This document shows positions 29,977 to 38,929 of a stretch of DNA of 64,000 nucleotides, one piece after another. The position numbers and the translations under genes are program-made. Source of the DNA: Burkholderiales bacterium (lineage in GTDB: Bacteria > Pseudomonadota > Gammaproteobacteria > Burkholderiales > SHXO01); the NCBI GenBank assembly GCA_020854105.1, contig JADZGB010000031.1, positions 359,047 through 423,046 of the forward strand. Direction: 5' to 3'. Each line of letters starts with the position of its first letter. Within the stretch, counting starts at the first letter, position 1. The notes below the pieces were generated by a model, which searched no databases, had not been told where the DNA came from, and saw nothing but the letters and a program-made list of their open reading frames with translations.

Positions 29977-31170
29977 ATGATCATCCAGTCCCTGCTCGAC
30001 ACCGACCTGTACAAGTTCACGATGATGCAGGTCGTGCTCCACCACTTCCCGGGAGCCATGGCCGAGTACCGCTTCAAGTGCCGCAGCCGCGGGGTCGATC
30101 TCACTCCCATGCTGCCGCGCATCCGCGAAGAGATTCGCCACCTTTGCTCGGTGCGCTTCCGCAAGGATGAACTGGACTACCTGCGGGGGCTGCGCTTCAT
30201 GAAGGGAGACTTCGTCGATCTGCTTCGCCTGTTCCAGCTCGACGAGGGCTTCATCGACGTACGCGAAGCGCCGCAGGTCAACGGGGGCGTGGATATCACC
30301 ATTCGCGGACCCTGGCTGCACACCATCCTGTTCGAGGTGCCGGTTCTGGCGATCGTGAGCGAGAGCTTCTTCGTGCATACGCAGCCGCAGCCGAACCTCG
30401 ACGAGGGGCTGCGGCGGCTCGCCGACAAGATCGCGGCGGTCAACGCGCATCCGGACCCTGCCTTCAAGATCTCGGATTTCGGCACGCGCCGGCGCTTCTC
30501 CCGGGAATGGCACCGCAGGGTCATCCAGGTTCTCCGGGATCGCATGCACGATCGCTTCGTCGGTACCAGCAACGTCATGCTGGCTCGCGAATACGACCTG
30601 CTGCCATTGGGGACGATGGCGCACGAGTACCTGCAGGCCTGCCAGGCGGTGGGGCCGCGGCTGCGCGACTCGCAGAAGTTCGCGTTCGACACCTGGGCCA
30701 AGGAGTACCGCGGCGACCTGGGCATCGCACTCACCGACATATGCGGCGTGGACGCCTTCCTGCGTGACTTCGACCTGTTCTTCGTCAAGCTGTTCGACGG
30801 CGTGCGCCACGACTCGGGCGACCCGTTCGAGTGGGGCGAGAAGCTGCTCGCGCACTACGCGCTCATGCGCGTGGACGCGCACAACAAGTCCTTCGTGTTC
30901 AGCGACAGCCTGAACATCCCGCTGTGCATCCAGCTCTACGAGCGCTTCCACACGCGCTGCCGGCCGGCATTCGGAATGGGCACGAACCTCACCAACGATC
31001 TCGGCTACACGCCGCTGCAGGTGGTCATCAAGATGACCCGCTGCAACGGGCAGCCGGTGGCCAAGATCAGCGATACGCCGGAGAAGACGATGGACTACGA
31101 TCCGTCGTACGTGAACTATCTGCGCGAGGTGTTCGAGGTGAGCGGGCCGCTGCCAGAATCGTCCGATTGA
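29977..31170 (+). CDS. pncB: Nicotinate phosphoribosyltransferase
   Basis: A 397-residue enzyme of the NAD salvage (Preiss-Handler) pathway; makes nicotinate mononucleotide from nicotinate and PRPP. Signatures: the N-terminal [54 protein letters not shown] (His here is the autophosphorylated His), GVRHDSGDP and SDSLN. It is transcribed alone, divergent from hrpA across a 231-bp gap that holds no clear gene. Confidence 0.96.
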   Translation: MIIQSLLDTDLYKFTMMQVVLHHFPGAMAEYRFKCRSRGVDLTPMLPRIREEIRHLCSVRFRKDELDYLRGLRFMKGDFVDLLRLFQLDEGFIDVREAPQVNGGVDITIRGPWLHTILFEVPVLAIVSESFFVHTQPQPNLDEGLRRLADKIAAVNAHPDPAFKISDFGTRRRFSREWHRRVIQVLRDRMHDRFVGTSNVMLAREYDLLPLGTMAHEYLQACQAVGPRLRDSQKFAFDTWAKEYRGDLGIALTDICGVDAFLRDFDLFFVKLFDGVRHDSGDPFEWGEKLLAHYALMRVDAHNKSFVFSDSLNIPLCIQLYERFHTRCRPAFGMGTNLTNDLGYTPLQVVIKMTRCNGQPVAKISDTPEKTMDYDPSYVNYLREVFEVSGPLPESSD

Positions 31171-31188
31171 GGCTGCGCGCTTCCCCGG

Positions 31189-31605
31189 TCACTGCGAGGC
31201 CAGTTCGCGCCCGAGCGACTCCAGCGTCATGCCCCAGCGCTCCAGCATGTAGCCGAACACCGCCAGCTCGCTGTCGTGCAGACGGCCGTCTGCCTTGGCG
31301 ATGTTGAGCACGATCCCGCAGACATCGATGCGCTTGCGAGGATCGTCCACCGGATCGATCACCCAGTCGATGCGCTGCCTGTCCACCAGATTGATCCTGC
31401 CGCGTGCGCTGCCCTCGTCGATGAGCGCGGCGCAGTAGTCCTGCACCACCCGGGAGAACCCTTCGCGCGAGATGCCCACGATGTCGAGCACGTGCAGCCG
31501 CTCGAGCACCTCGAGTTCGCGATCGTCCAGCGTGGCATCCGTGATCATCATCATCGCGACGATGCGCGACAACGCTTCGGGACTGTTGCGTTCGTACCGT
31601 TTCAT
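31189..31605 (-). CDS. TerB-like domain protein
   Basis: A 138-residue all-helical protein. Two similar segments each end in an acidic loop, ITDATLDDRELEVLERL (about 22-38) and AKADGRLHDSELAVFGYM, the pattern of TerB (tellurite resistance/co-chaperone-like) domains. No other ter genes are near. It converges with pncB (18-bp gap). Role unknown; the family is linked to stress responses. Confidence 0.78.
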   Translation of the reverse strand: MKRYERNSPEALSRIVAMMMITDATLDDRELEVLERLHVLDIVGISREGFSRVVQDYCAALIDEGSARGRINLVDRQRIDWVIDPVDDPRKRIDVCGIVLNIAKADGRLHDSELAVFGYMLERWGMTLESLGRELASQ

Positions 31606-32041
31606 CCGTATGCCGTGCTCCCCTGGCGTGGCGCGCGATTACGCGCCCTCCCATGGTTTGACCCGGGAACGGCACTAAGTTCATTCCTAGCGCCTGCGGC
31701 TGGGTTCATTCTTGGACGGTAACGATCGCGCCGAATACGAAGTGCAGGAATGGCGTGCCGGTGGTCTGCACCATGGCCTTGGGAGATGTCCGCTGGTTCG
31801 TTGAAGGAAGGCGGGAAACCTGCCACTAGACTGGGGCAACGGCTGAACGTTTCCCGGGCTCGGCGGAGAACTCCCGTCACATCGACGCGTTCGCATGCGC
31901 GGCCGACGCACGCGTCATTCCGGCGGACCCATTCCGTCATCCCGGCGAACGCGTGGCGCACGCGGGGATCCAGCCGAAACAGAGAAGGGCCTTGTCTATC
32001 TGCGCTGGGCGCCGGCGTTCGCCGGAGCGACGGGACGGCCT
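31606..32041. other. Gene-poor region with REP-like repeats
   Basis: A 436-bp stretch with no convincing complete gene. It contains decayed sequence and, from 31914 on, the repeat element listed separately. On the minus strand near 31775-31705 a short frame (MVQTTGTPFLHFVFGAIVTV) resembles the strand pattern of PEP-CTERM exported proteins, which may be another remnant of such a gene. Confidence 0.55.
31914..32035. repeat. REP/REPIN-like inverted repeat element
   Basis: Copies of the common proteobacterial motif gtcatyccggcgaacgc: one partial (31914-31926), one at 31936-31952, and an inverted one at 32015-32031. The core ccggcgaacgc (31942-31952) pairs perfectly with gcgttcgccgg (32015-32025). 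The block lies just before the PEP-CTERM remnant. Confidence 0.75.
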
Positions 32042-32284
32042 ATGTTCGATGCCGAAGGATCGCTGCAGTCCAAGATGCTGTTCACCTACGACGATTCGGC
32101 CCTGGACCTCGAGATCGGTCACTTCCTCGCCTCGACCTCAGGCAGGCTGTTCGCCGCTGCCGCCATGACCAGAGCGAACGGCGCACCGGGGGTGATCGCC
32201 GAGGTACCCGAGCCCGCCACACTGGCGCTGCTCGCCACGCTCGCAATCGGAGCCGGTCTGGCTGGCGTGCACCGTCGTCCCTGA
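32042..32284 (+). pseudogene. PEP-CTERM protein remnant
   Basis: An 80-residue frame ending in a clear PEP-CTERM sorting signal: VPEP, a hydrophobic helix (ATLALLATLAIGAGLAGV) and a basic end (HRRP). The preceding MLFTYDDSALDLEIGHF resembles the start of such proteins, but the export signal peptide and most of the body are missing, and a REP-like element abuts the 5' end. It therefore looks like an internally deleted relic. It implies that an exosortase (EpsH/XrtA type) exists elsewhere in the genome. Confidence 0.7.
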
Positions 32285-32397
32285 CAGCTGCCGGCCCTCG
32301 TCCCGGCCCGCGTTCGCGCGCGGACCGGGCATCCGGTTCACTCAACCGCCGGGAGCGCAGGCCGATAATCAGGGCATCGGCCAGCCCCGGATATCCG

Positions 32398-32850
32398 ATG
32401 CGCCTCGTTGCCACCCTGCTCTGCCTCGCCTGCACCGCGTGCAGCCCGATCATTCCCGACAAGGCCATCGAACTGACGGCCACGCACAGCATCAGCTACG
32501 CCAACGCACTCGGCATCGCGGCGGCAGCCGCGGCCGCCTACGTGGTCGTCGACCCGCTGGCGCCGAACTGGGAGGTCGTGGAAACGAAGCTGGCGGACAA
32601 CCGCTGGCGCCTGGCGCTGCGCAAGAAGAACTTCACCACCGGCGGCGACGGCGAGGCAGTCATGCTCCTGCACCGCCACGCCGAGCGGCTGGCCGAGACT
32701 CAGGGCTATCGCAGCTACCGGATCCTGCACTGGCAGGAGGGGGTCCAGTCGGACGTGCCGCTGGCCCACCGCTGGGCGCGGGGAGAGTTGGAACTGCGCG
32801 AGTACATGCCGCCCATTCCGGAAGGCGACCTGCCCGGCGCGGCGTCCTGA
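32398..32850 (+). CDS. Hypothetical lipoprotein
   Basis: A 150-residue protein with a lipoprotein signal: MRLVATLLCLACTACSP, with Cys15 the likely acylated residue. A short hydrophobic Ala-rich segment follows (IAAAAAAAYVVVDPLAPNW), then a soluble part with NRWRLALRKKNFTTGGDGEA and YRILHWQEG. I do not recognise the family. It stands alone between a decayed region and the convergent amidase gene. Confidence 0.75.
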   Translation: MRLVATLLCLACTACSPIIPDKAIELTATHSISYANALGIAAAAAAAYVVVDPLAPNWEVVETKLADNRWRLALRKKNFTTGGDGEAVMLLHRHAERLAETQGYRSYRILHWQEGVQSDVPLAHRWARGELELREYMPPIPEGDLPGAAS

Positions 32851-32881
32851 TCCCGGCGCGACGTGTCCTGATCCCGGCGCG
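32844..32881. repeat. 17-bp direct repeat at a stop codon
   Basis: The sequence gtcctgatcccggcgcg occurs at 32844-32860 and 32865-32881. The first copy contains the TGA stop of the lipoprotein gene, so the repeat has duplicated its end. Confidence 0.85.
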
Positions 32882-32902
32882 CGGCGACGGCGGCAGCGCC
32901 GG

Positions 32903-34237
32903 TCAGAACTGCTCGCGCGCGAGCAGGTTGCGGAAGGGCAGCTGGCGCTCGCACCACATGGAGGTGGCCAGCAGGTGATTGGATTCACCCTGATTGCCGA
33001 TGATCTGCAGGCCGAGCGGCATGCCGCTGCTGCCCAGGCCAGTGGGAATGACGATGGCGGGCACGCCCAGCAGGGACCAGATGGTGCAGAAACCGGGATC
33101 ACCGGTGGTGTCCAGCGACGCGGGCGCCTCGCCGGTCGCGGGCGGCGTGACCACGGCGTCGTAGTCGTCGGTGAAGCGCGAGAAGTCGCGCTGCAGCGCC
33201 TCCTGCTTCTTGATGGCGCGCTCGTATTCGGAGGTGGAGATGCGATCGCCCTCCTCCAGCGCCTTGCGCAGGAACTCGCTCAGGCCTGACCCGTGATGCT
33301 GGCGTACGGTGCGTGAGGCGCAAGCCGCCTCGTACAGCATGATCGCGCGGTGCACCTTGTGCGCGTCGTTGAAGCTCGACGGCAGCTCGATCTCGTCCAC
33401 CACCGCCCCCGCCTCGCGCAGCACCGCAACGTCGGTGGAGAAGCGGTTGCGCTGGTCCTCGCCCGCCAGATGCCACACGGGCGTGCGCGTCGCGAGCAGC
33501 CGCGGCGCGTGCTTGAGCGCGGAGATCTGTGGGCTGATCGTCCAGCGCGAATGCGCCAGATGCGCCACCAGCAGCCCGGCGTCATCCACGCTGCGTGCGA
33601 ACACGCCCGGCTGGTCCAGGCTGGTGCTGAAGGGCAGGATGCCGTCCGTGGAAAGCACCGCCTTGCCGGGCTTGTAGCCGACGACGCCGCAATAGGCCGC
33701 AGGGCGGATGATGGAACCGTTGGTCTGGGTGCCGATGGCGACCGGCACCATGCCGGCTGCCACCGCCGCGGCCGAACCGCTGGAGGATCCGCCCGGCGTG
33801 TGCGCGCGGTTCCAGGGATTGCGCGTCTTCGAGGGCACCATGAAGGCAAACTCGGTGGTCACCGTCTTGCCCATGACGAAGGCGCCGGCCGTGGTCAGCC
33901 GATCCACCACCTCGCCATTCGTCGCAGGGATGTACTTCGCATAGATGGGCGAGCCCATCGACGTGACCATGTCGCGCGTGTAGACCAGATCCTTGACGCC
34001 GACCGGCACGCCCTGCAGGCCGCCGGGCAGGCGCCCGGCGCGGATGCGCGCGTCGCATTCGCGTGCGCGGGCGATGGCAGCATCGGAGTCGAGGCAGGCC
34101 CAGGCATCGATGGCGCCGTCCACCTGGCGGATGCGCAGCAGCAGGCTGCGCGTGTAGCGCTCGCTGGACAGTTCGCCCGAGGCCATGCGCCGCACTGCAT
34201 CGACCAGAGTCAACCGGTATAGGTCATCCATCATCAT
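32903..34237 (-). CDS. Amidase (amidase signature family)
   Basis: A 444-residue amidase. The Ser-cisSer-Lys triad is visible: Lys in VGVKDLVYT, the Gly/Ser motif PGGSSSGSAAAVAAG, and the nucleophile Ser in GTQTNGSIIRPA. These enzymes hydrolyse amides; substrate is unknown. It lacks gatC/gatB neighbours, so it is probably not GatA. Three ATG codons in a row (34237, 34234, 34231) are possible starts. It follows the D-2-hydroxyacid dehydrogenase gene on the same strand by 73 bp. Confidence 0.92.
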   Translation of the reverse strand: MMMDDLYRLTLVDAVRRMASGELSSERYTRSLLLRIRQVDGAIDAWACLDSDAAIARARECDARIRAGRLPGGLQGVPVGVKDLVYTRDMVTSMGSPIYAKYIPATNGEVVDRLTTAGAFVMGKTVTTEFAFMVPSKTRNPWNRAHTPGGSSSGSAAAVAAGMVPVAIGTQTNGSIIRPAAYCGVVGYKPGKAVLSTDGILPFSTSLDQPGVFARSVDDAGLLVAHLAHSRWTISPQISALKHAPRLLATRTPVWHLAGEDQRNRFSTDVAVLREAGAVVDEIELPSSFNDAHKVHRAIMLYEAACASRTVRQHHGSGLSEFLRKALEEGDRISTSEYERAIKKQEALQRDFSRFTDDYDAVVTPPATGEAPASLDTTGDPGFCTIWSLLGVPAIVIPTGLGSSGMPLGLQIIGNQGESNHLLATSMWCERQLPFRNLLAREQF

Positions 34238-34310
34238 CGTCCCAGCCTCGAGCCCGCGCCCTGCCACCGCGGCACGGACCGCCGAGGAACCCCCGCTCCC
34301 TGTCTGCCTG

Positions 34311-35318
34311 TCAGTCTGCCGGCTGCCCGGCCATCCCTGGCACCCGAGCCCCGACCTGCGGATTGAGCAGGTTCGGAGGCGCTCCCGTGGTCAGGGCCGC
34401 CACGCAATTGCGCGCCGCCGTCATTGCCATGTTCTGCCGGGTGGGTTCCGTCGCGCTGGCAATATGCGGCGACAGCACCACGTTGTCGAGGCCGAACAGC
34501 CCCTCGTTCACATCGGGCTCGTTCTCGTACACGTCCAGTCCCGCGCCCCAGATCGTGCCGTCCCGCAGCGCCTGCGCCAGTGCGCCGTCGTCCACGATGC
34601 CGCCGCGCGCCATGTTGACGAGAACCGCCGAGCGCTTCATCTTCTGCAGCTCGGCACGGCCGATGAAGTGGTGTGTCTGGGGCGTGTACGGCAGGATCAG
34701 GATGACGATGTCGGCACGCGCGAGCAACTCGTCCTTCGTCACGTGGACGGCGCCGACAGCCTGTTCCAGGGCGGCATCCGCTCGGCTGCGCGCGTGGTAG
34801 AGGATGGTGCAGTCGAAGCCGCGCAGGCGCCTGGCGATGGCCTGGCCGATGCGGCCGAACCCCGCTATGCAGACCGTGGCGTGGTGCAGGTCGTGGCCCA
34901 GGAACTGCTTCAGGTGCGTGCCCTGCCACTGCCGCGCGCGCAAGCGGCGCTCGCCCTCGCCGAGCCGGCGCAGCGTGGCGAGCGTGAGGCAGACGGACAT
35001 GTCGGCCACGCTCTGCGTGAGAACGTCCGGCGTGTTGGTCGCCATGACGCCGTGCCGGGTGCAGGCATCCACGTCGATGTGATTGAAGCCCACGCTGACG
35101 GTGGAGACCACCTTCAGCTGCGGACATCGGGAAAGCAGCGCCTCATCCACCCGGTCGCCCGTGGTCACCAGCACGCCGTCCTTGCCTTGAAGACGCCGGG
35201 CGAGGTCGTCCGCGGACCAACGCTCGTTGGCCTGGTTGGAGGTGAGGTCGAAATGCTGGGCGAGGCAGGCCAGCGTCTCGTCGAACACTTCCCGCGTGAC
35301 GAGCACCTTCTTCTTCAT
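34311..35318 (-). CDS. D-2-hydroxyacid dehydrogenase (glyoxylate/hydroxypyruvate reductase type)
   Basis: A 335-residue NAD(P)-dependent enzyme. Seen: VSTVSVGFNHIDVDAC, the dinucleotide site VCIAGFGRIGQAIA, the substrate Arg in VNMARGGIVDD, the catalytic Glu in DVYENEPDVNEGL and His in LSPHIASAT. The spacing fits glyoxylate reductase/D-glycerate dehydrogenase (GhrB-like). Its position upstream of an amidase suggests a shared pathway but does not name the substrate. Confidence 0.92.
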   Translation of the reverse strand: MKKKVLVTREVFDETLACLAQHFDLTSNQANERWSADDLARRLQGKDGVLVTTGDRVDEALLSRCPQLKVVSTVSVGFNHIDVDACTRHGVMATNTPDVLTQSVADMSVCLTLATLRRLGEGERRLRARQWQGTHLKQFLGHDLHHATVCIAGFGRIGQAIARRLRGFDCTILYHARSRADAALEQAVGAVHVTKDELLARADIVILILPYTPQTHHFIGRAELQKMKRSAVLVNMARGGIVDDGALAQALRDGTIWGAGLDVYENEPDVNEGLFGLDNVVLSPHIASATEPTRQNMAMTAARNCVAALTTGAPPNLLNPQVGARVPGMAGQPAD

Positions 35319-35515
35319 GCTTTCGGTATCTCTTCGGGATCGGCTTTTCGAACCTTTGCGGCTCGAAATAGCGACGCGGGCGTCCCCGGCCCGCGATTGA
35401 CGAGAGAGTACCTTGAGAGGGAAGCGCTCGGCAAGGGCGACTGCCGTTCCTGCCCGGAAAGCGCCGTCGCGCCAATTACTTGGAGCAGATCCGGGCAGGC
35501 CGCGCAATCTCCCGC

Positions 35516-35924
35516 TCAGCCGGGATGCCAGCCCACGAGGGCGAGCGCCACGAGGAAGCCGGCCACGTAGCCCAGGGCGATGTGCCAGCCGTGCCGCAGC
35601 CAGCCGGTGATCGATCGGGCCTGCGGAAGCAGGCCGGAGATCGCCACGCCGGCAGAGGAGCCGAACCACAGCATGGACCCGCCATAGCCCACCGCGTAGG
35701 CCAGCATCCCCCAGTCATAGCCGCCCTGCTTGATGGCCAGCTCGGTCAGCGGGATGTTGTCGAACACGGCCCGAGACGAACCCCAGGCCCAGGGTGCTCA
35801 GCGCAGTCGCTGCAGGTAGTTCCTCGACCGGCATCATCGAGGCGCACAGCACCAGCGCCAGCAGGAAGGCCGCGCTGCGCATCGCTGCCGGTGCGGCCTG
35901 CCAGGCCGGCCGCCGCCAGCGCAT
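35516..35924 (-). pseudogene. Decayed C-terminal part of a Na+/H+ antiporter (citrate-transporter-like)
   Basis: Two reading frames join to give one familiar C-terminus: ASMMPVEELPAATALSTLG then LGFVS in one frame, and VFDNIPLTELAIKQGGYDWG...YGGSMLWFGSSAGVA in the next. The join needs removal of one base in the ccc at 35770-35772. The N-terminal two thirds is absent; upstream there are only GC-rich hexamers. The fragment therefore is a truncated, frameshifted remnant of an NhaD-like antiporter. It lies 83 bp beyond the 3' end of the intact mrp operon on the same strand. Confidence 0.8.
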
Positions 35925-36013
35925 CGACCGGCAGCGCAGCCGCAGCCGCAGCCGCAGCCGGCGTAATCCATGCCCGGTTACCGGGTGGGAGCGAGCGCGA
36001 CACCGCTGCGTTC

Positions 36014-36331
36014 CTAGTCGGCGCCGGGAGGGCCGTCCGCGTCACGCGGGCGCAACTTCAGGTGCATGGCTGCCTTGACCAGCATGTACGCGCTCACCGG
36101 CGCGCTGACGAACAGGAACAGCAGCACGAGGATCTCGTGCATGCTGCCACGGCCGGAGAGCGCGAGCTGCACGACCGAGGCGGTCAGCATTCCGGCCAGT
36201 CCAAGGGTCGTGGCCTTGGTCGGCGCATGCAGCCGGCAGTAGAAGTCGGGCAGGCGCAACAGGCCGATGGACCCGACCAGCACGAAGAAGGCACCGATCA
36301 GCAGCGCGATGGACACGAGCCACTCCAGCAT
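36014..36331 (-). CDS. mrpG: Mrp antiporter subunit G
   Basis: A 105-residue protein with three hydrophobic helices and the MrpG/MnhG pattern LLRLPDFYCRLHAPTKATTLG. Last gene of the mrp operon. The Mrp complex is a multi-subunit Na+(K+)/H+ antiporter of the inner membrane related to complex I; all subunits are needed for activity. Confidence 0.95.
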   Translation of the reverse strand: MLEWLVSIALLIGAFFVLVGSIGLLRLPDFYCRLHAPTKATTLGLAGMLTASVVQLALSGRGSMHEILVLLFLFVSAPVSAYMLVKAAMHLKLRPRDADGPPGAD

Positions 36332-36340
36332 GACGTCCTC

Positions 36341-36610
36341 CTACTCCATGATGTTGCCGCGCAGCAGGTACTTTGCCAGCGCGATCGTTCCGACGAAACC
36401 GAACATGGCGATCAGCAGCGCCGCTTCGAAGTACACCGCGTTGTCGATGCGCATGCCGAAGATCACCAGAAAGGCGATCGTGTTGATGTAGAGCGTGTCC
36501 AGGGCGAGGATCCGGTCCGGCAGATCCGGACCGGCCGCGAGCCGGACGAAGCACAGTGCGAGCGACACGGCGAGCGTGACCAGGGTGATGTCGAGGACGG
36601 CGCTCAGCAT
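36341..36610 (-). CDS. mrpF: Mrp antiporter subunit F
   Basis: An 89-residue membrane protein with three helices and the family motif AAGPDLPDRILALDTLYIN. The ATG at 36610 lies upstream of the mrpE stop (7-base overlap), and mrpG begins 9 bp after its stop. Confidence 0.95.
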   Translation of the reverse strand: MLSAVLDITLVTLAVSLALCFVRLAAGPDLPDRILALDTLYINTIAFLVIFGMRIDNAVYFEAALLIAMFGFVGTIALAKYLLRGNIME

Positions 36611-37089
36611 TGGAAGATCTCCCGGATGCGCGCCTCGTAGCGGCGCTTGATGGAGTCGACCGTGGCAGCCTCGTCCTGCCCGAGCAGCGCGTGCACGGTG
36701 AGCGTGCGTGCGTCGAGGTCGAGGTCGACCGACACCGTGCCGGGCGTGAGCGTGACCATGCCAGCCAGGAGCGCGGCGGCCCCCGGATCGGTCAGCTCCA
36801 GCGGCACGCGCAGGAAGCGGGGCTGGATCGGCAGGCCGGGCGAGAGCACGGCGCGCGCCACGGCCAGATTGGCGACCACGATGTCGTAGAGGAACAGGCC
36901 CGCGAGCTTGGCTGCCACGGCCGGACGCCGGATGCGCAGCCTGGACTCCGCGAACGGCCGGGTGAGCCACAGGACTGCGGCCGAGAGGACGAGGCCGAGA
37001 ACGATCTGTCCGGCATCGAGCGTGTTGGCAAGAAGCAGCCAGAAGAGGGTCAGTTGCACGAGCGAGAGCGCCGCCGCACCCGGCCTCAC
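36604..37089 (-). CDS. mrpE: Mrp antiporter subunit E
   Basis: A 161-residue protein with N-terminal hydrophobic helices and a soluble C-terminal part (SVDLDLDARTLTVHAL), as in MrpE/MnhE. I chose the GTG at 37089 because it overlaps the mrpD stop (GTGA) and precedes the first helix; the frame is open further upstream only as out-of-frame mrpD sequence. Confidence 0.93.
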   Translation of the reverse strand: MRPGAAALSLVQLTLFWLLLANTLDAGQIVLGLVLSAAVLWLTRPFAESRLRIRRPAVAAKLAGLFLYDIVVANLAVARAVLSPGLPIQPRFLRVPLELTDPGAAALLAGMVTLTPGTVSVDLDLDARTLTVHALLGQDEAATVDSIKRRYEARIREIFQC

Positions 37090-38591
37090 GGGCGCCCTCC
37101 GACGGCGAGCACCGCGCGAACGTAGGCCTCGGTATCGATGATCTGCACGGCGGTCGCATCGGTGAAGCGCTTCACCGGTGCAGAGAAGACGGACAACAGC
37201 ACCGCTAGGATCAGTAGACTGATCGTTGCTGCCGCGAGCCGCCCGCACACCGGGGCGTGGGCTCCTGGCGTCGATCGGACCATCCAGAACAGCACGATGC
37301 CACCGCGCATGAGCGTCAGGATGGCGATGAAGCTGGTCACCAGGAGGAACGTCCAGATCCACGGCATCGCCGCATCGCCGGTGCTTGCCTGCATCAGCAT
37401 CGCCTTGGCGATGAATCCGGACAGCGGCGGAATGCCGGTGACGGCCAGTGCGCTGGCGAGGAACAGCAGGGCCGTCGACTGCGCATTGGGCATGCGCGCG
37501 CCGCGGCGCAGCAGATCGCCCAGATCACCGCGCTGCGCCCGCACCAGCCCGCACACCAGGAACAGTAGCGCGCCCGCCAGCGTGCTGTGCGCAAGATAGT
37601 AGAGCGCGGCGCTCAACGCGGCCTGGCTGGCGAGTGCCGCGACCGCGAGCGTGGTGCCAACCGACAGCAGGGTCAGCTGCGCCGCCATGCCGCCGAGGCG
37701 GCGGCTGGCAAGCATGGCGAGTGCGCCGCACGCCATGGTGGCGAGCGCCGGGGGCAGCAGCCACAGGCGCAGATCGAGGGCGCTCTCTCCCGCCGCTGCC
37801 CCGAATACCAGGGGACAGACACGCACGATCGCGTAGATTCCGACCTTGGTCATGACGGCGAACAGCGCAGCAACCGGTGCCGCGGCGTTCGAATAGGCCG
37901 GCGCCAGCCACAGGAACAGCGGGAAGAGCGCGGCCTTGAGGGCGAACACGGCGAGCAGCATCAGGGCAGCCGAGTGGGCCAGCACCCGCTCGCTGTCCTG
38001 CAGCTGCGGCATCCTGACCGCGAGATCGGCCATGTTCAGCGTACCCGTCATGGCATACAGCAGTGCCACGGCGATCAGGAACAGCGACGAGCCGACCAGG
38101 TTCACCACCACGTAATGCAGTGCCGCGCGCAACTGCGCGGCACCCTGTCCGTGCAGGAGCAGGCAGTAGGAGGCGATCAGCAGTATCTCGAAGAACACGA
38201 ACAGATTGAACAGATCCCCGGTCAGGAACGCGCCGTTGAGTCCCATGAGCTGGAACTGCAGCAGCGAGTGCAGGTAGGGGCCGCGCTCGTCCTCGGCATC
38301 GCTCATCGCCAGAGACACCGGCAGCGCGAGCAGCGCAGTGAGAAGCAGCATCAGCGCCGACAGCCGATCGAGTACCAGGACGATGCCGAAGGGAGGACGC
38401 CAGTTTCCCAGCGCGTACACGACGTGCAGGCCCCGGTCCGCCTGGGCGAACAGCAGCAGCGCCACCGCCAAAACGCCCGCGCACGCCGCGAGCGACAGCG
38501 CCCGCTGGAGGCGCACCGGACGCACCAGGACCAGCACGGCTGCCGCGAAAGCGGGGAGCAGCACCGGGGCGACCACCAGGTGCGCGATCAC
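37086..38591 (-). CDS. mrpD: Mrp antiporter subunit D
   Basis: A 501-residue protein with about 14 helices, homologous to NuoM/NuoN and MrpA. Seen: NLFVFFEILLIASY (conserved Glu in a helix), LKAALFPLFLWL (conserved Lys), YSNAAAPVAALFAVMTKVG and GIPPLSGFIAK. The ATG overlaps the mrpC stop. It is one of the two large ion-translocating subunits. Confidence 0.95.
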   Translation of the reverse strand: MIAHLVVAPVLLPAFAAAVLVLVRPVRLQRALSLAACAGVLAVALLLFAQADRGLHVVYALGNWRPPFGIVLVLDRLSALMLLLTALLALPVSLAMSDAEDERGPYLHSLLQFQLMGLNGAFLTGDLFNLFVFFEILLIASYCLLLHGQGAAQLRAALHYVVVNLVGSSLFLIAVALLYAMTGTLNMADLAVRMPQLQDSERVLAHSAALMLLAVFALKAALFPLFLWLAPAYSNAAAPVAALFAVMTKVGIYAIVRVCPLVFGAAAGESALDLRLWLLPPALATMACGALAMLASRRLGGMAAQLTLLSVGTTLAVAALASQAALSAALYYLAHSTLAGALLFLVCGLVRAQRGDLGDLLRRGARMPNAQSTALLFLASALAVTGIPPLSGFIAKAMLMQASTGDAAMPWIWTFLLVTSFIAILTLMRGGIVLFWMVRSTPGAHAPVCGRLAAATISLLILAVLLSVFSAPVKRFTDATAVQIIDTEAYVRAVLAVGGRP

Positions 38592-38929
38592 CGGTCCATC
38601 TCTTCCGCATCCGGCTCCACCCGGTCGTGGCCGAGCCGCACATGGGCCGCGATGGCCAGCACCACCACGAACGCCGTCATGGCGAAGCCGATGACGATCG
38701 CGGTCAGCACCAGCGCCTGCGCCAGCGGATCGGCGTAGTCGCCGTGGGAACCGACGATGGGGGGCATGCCCACACGCAGGCGTCCGGACGCGAACACGAA
38801 CACGTTGATCGCGTAGGACAGCAGCGTCAGCCCGAGCAACACCGAGAACATGCGCGCGCGCAGCAGCAGATACACGCCGGCCATGGCCAAGACGCCCACG
38901 CCCACGGCGGTGAGAAGCTCCATGCTCAT
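38588..38929 (-). CDS. mrpC: Mrp antiporter subunit C
   Basis: A 113-residue NuoK-like protein with three helices; DPLAQALVLTAIVIGFAMTA is the MrpC signature. The ATG at 38929 overlaps the mrpAB stop as ATGA, and its stop overlaps the mrpD start. Confidence 0.95.
   Translation of the reverse strand: MSMELLTAVGVGVLAMAGVYLLLRARMFSVLLGLTLLSYAINVFVFASGRLRVGMPPIVGSHGDYADPLAQALVLTAIVIGFAMTAFVVVLAIAAHVRLGHDRVEPDAEEMDR

Noticed and set aside
32903..34237. Amidase considered as GatA
   Set aside because: No gatC or gatB neighbour, and the C-terminal sequence fits a general amidase better.
35936..35959. (gcagcc)4 hexamer tract
   Set aside because: Short simple-sequence run in decayed GC-rich DNA; noted only as part of the ruined antiporter region.
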